NCBI GenBank assembly: GCA_903871545.1
Contig: CAIQHG010000042.1
Location: forward strand, 1-44,088
Source: an uncultured Burkholderiales bacterium
GTDB lineage: Bacteria > Pseudomonadota > Gammaproteobacteria > Burkholderiales > Burkholderiaceae_C
DNA length: 44,088 nt
Reading direction: 5' to 3'
The notes beneath the pieces were generated by a model. The model saw only the letters and a list, made by a program, of their open reading frames with translations. It was not told where the DNA came from and did not search any database. The stretch's first letter is position 1, and each line of letters starts with the position of its first letter. Shown one piece after another: positions 44,070 to 44,088 of the stretch. The translations under genes were made by a program, and so were the position numbers.

Positions 44070-44088
44070 AAATAAGCTTTTGAAGTTA

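Overview
The window looks like chromosomal DNA of a Gram-negative betaproteobacterium, most likely of the order Burkholderiales. The evidence is a phaC-phaA-phaB operon in the Cupriavidus order, an edd-eda Entner-Doudoroff pair, recC-recB-recD, class Nu glutathione transferases and many lipoprotein or envelope genes. By eye the base composition is moderate to AT-leaning and genes are tightly packed. No rRNA, tRNA, CRISPR array, insertion sequence or prophage was found. The species cannot be named from this sequence alone.

Layout. 1-7.8 kb: a Fic-family protein, an unknown protein, a flavin reductase with a small membrane protein, a class Nu glutathione transferase, a TPR/glycosyltransferase-like protein paired with a concentrative nucleoside transporter, and a YibF-like glutathione transferase, ending in a decaying 13-bp tandem repeat. 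8-12 kb: the polyhydroxybutyrate operon phaCAB. 12.5-16.2 kb: pgeF, a fumarylacetoacetate-hydrolase-family enzyme, a Nudix hydrolase, a glycine-zipper lipoprotein and aroQ. 16.2-18.7 kb: an accessory patch with an unknown protein, a hexamer repeat, two small proteins that resemble each other, and a 38-residue membrane protein. 18.8-23.5 kb: gloA, eda-edd, a MobA-like nucleotidyltransferase, pdxH and dgkA.

23.6-33.6 kb is the most interesting region. It holds ppk2, an ornithine-lipid acyltransferase (olsB), a PlcP-like metallophosphoesterase, two related GT4 glycosyltransferases, a phosphatidylserine decarboxylase, a membrane-anchored class III aminotransferase and an Mpo1/DUF962-like membrane protein. 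Several of these genes are preceded by sequences that fit a PhoB box (two 7-bp repeats, 4-bp spacer, then a -10-like hexamer at phoA spacing). I read this as a phosphate-starvation membrane-lipid remodelling locus: PlcP would release diacylglycerol from phospholipids, the glycosyltransferases would convert it to glycolipid, OlsB would contribute to ornithine lipid, DgkA could return diacylglycerol to phosphatidic acid and PPK2 would handle polyphosphate. The aminotransferase, the decarboxylase next to it and the DUF962-like protein have no assigned place in known versions of this response and may define an additional lipid head-group or tail modification.

33.6-44.1 kb: a lipoprotein gene, a structured intergenic region, a DapA-family aldolase/synthase, and the complete recC-recB-recD operon for RecBCD.
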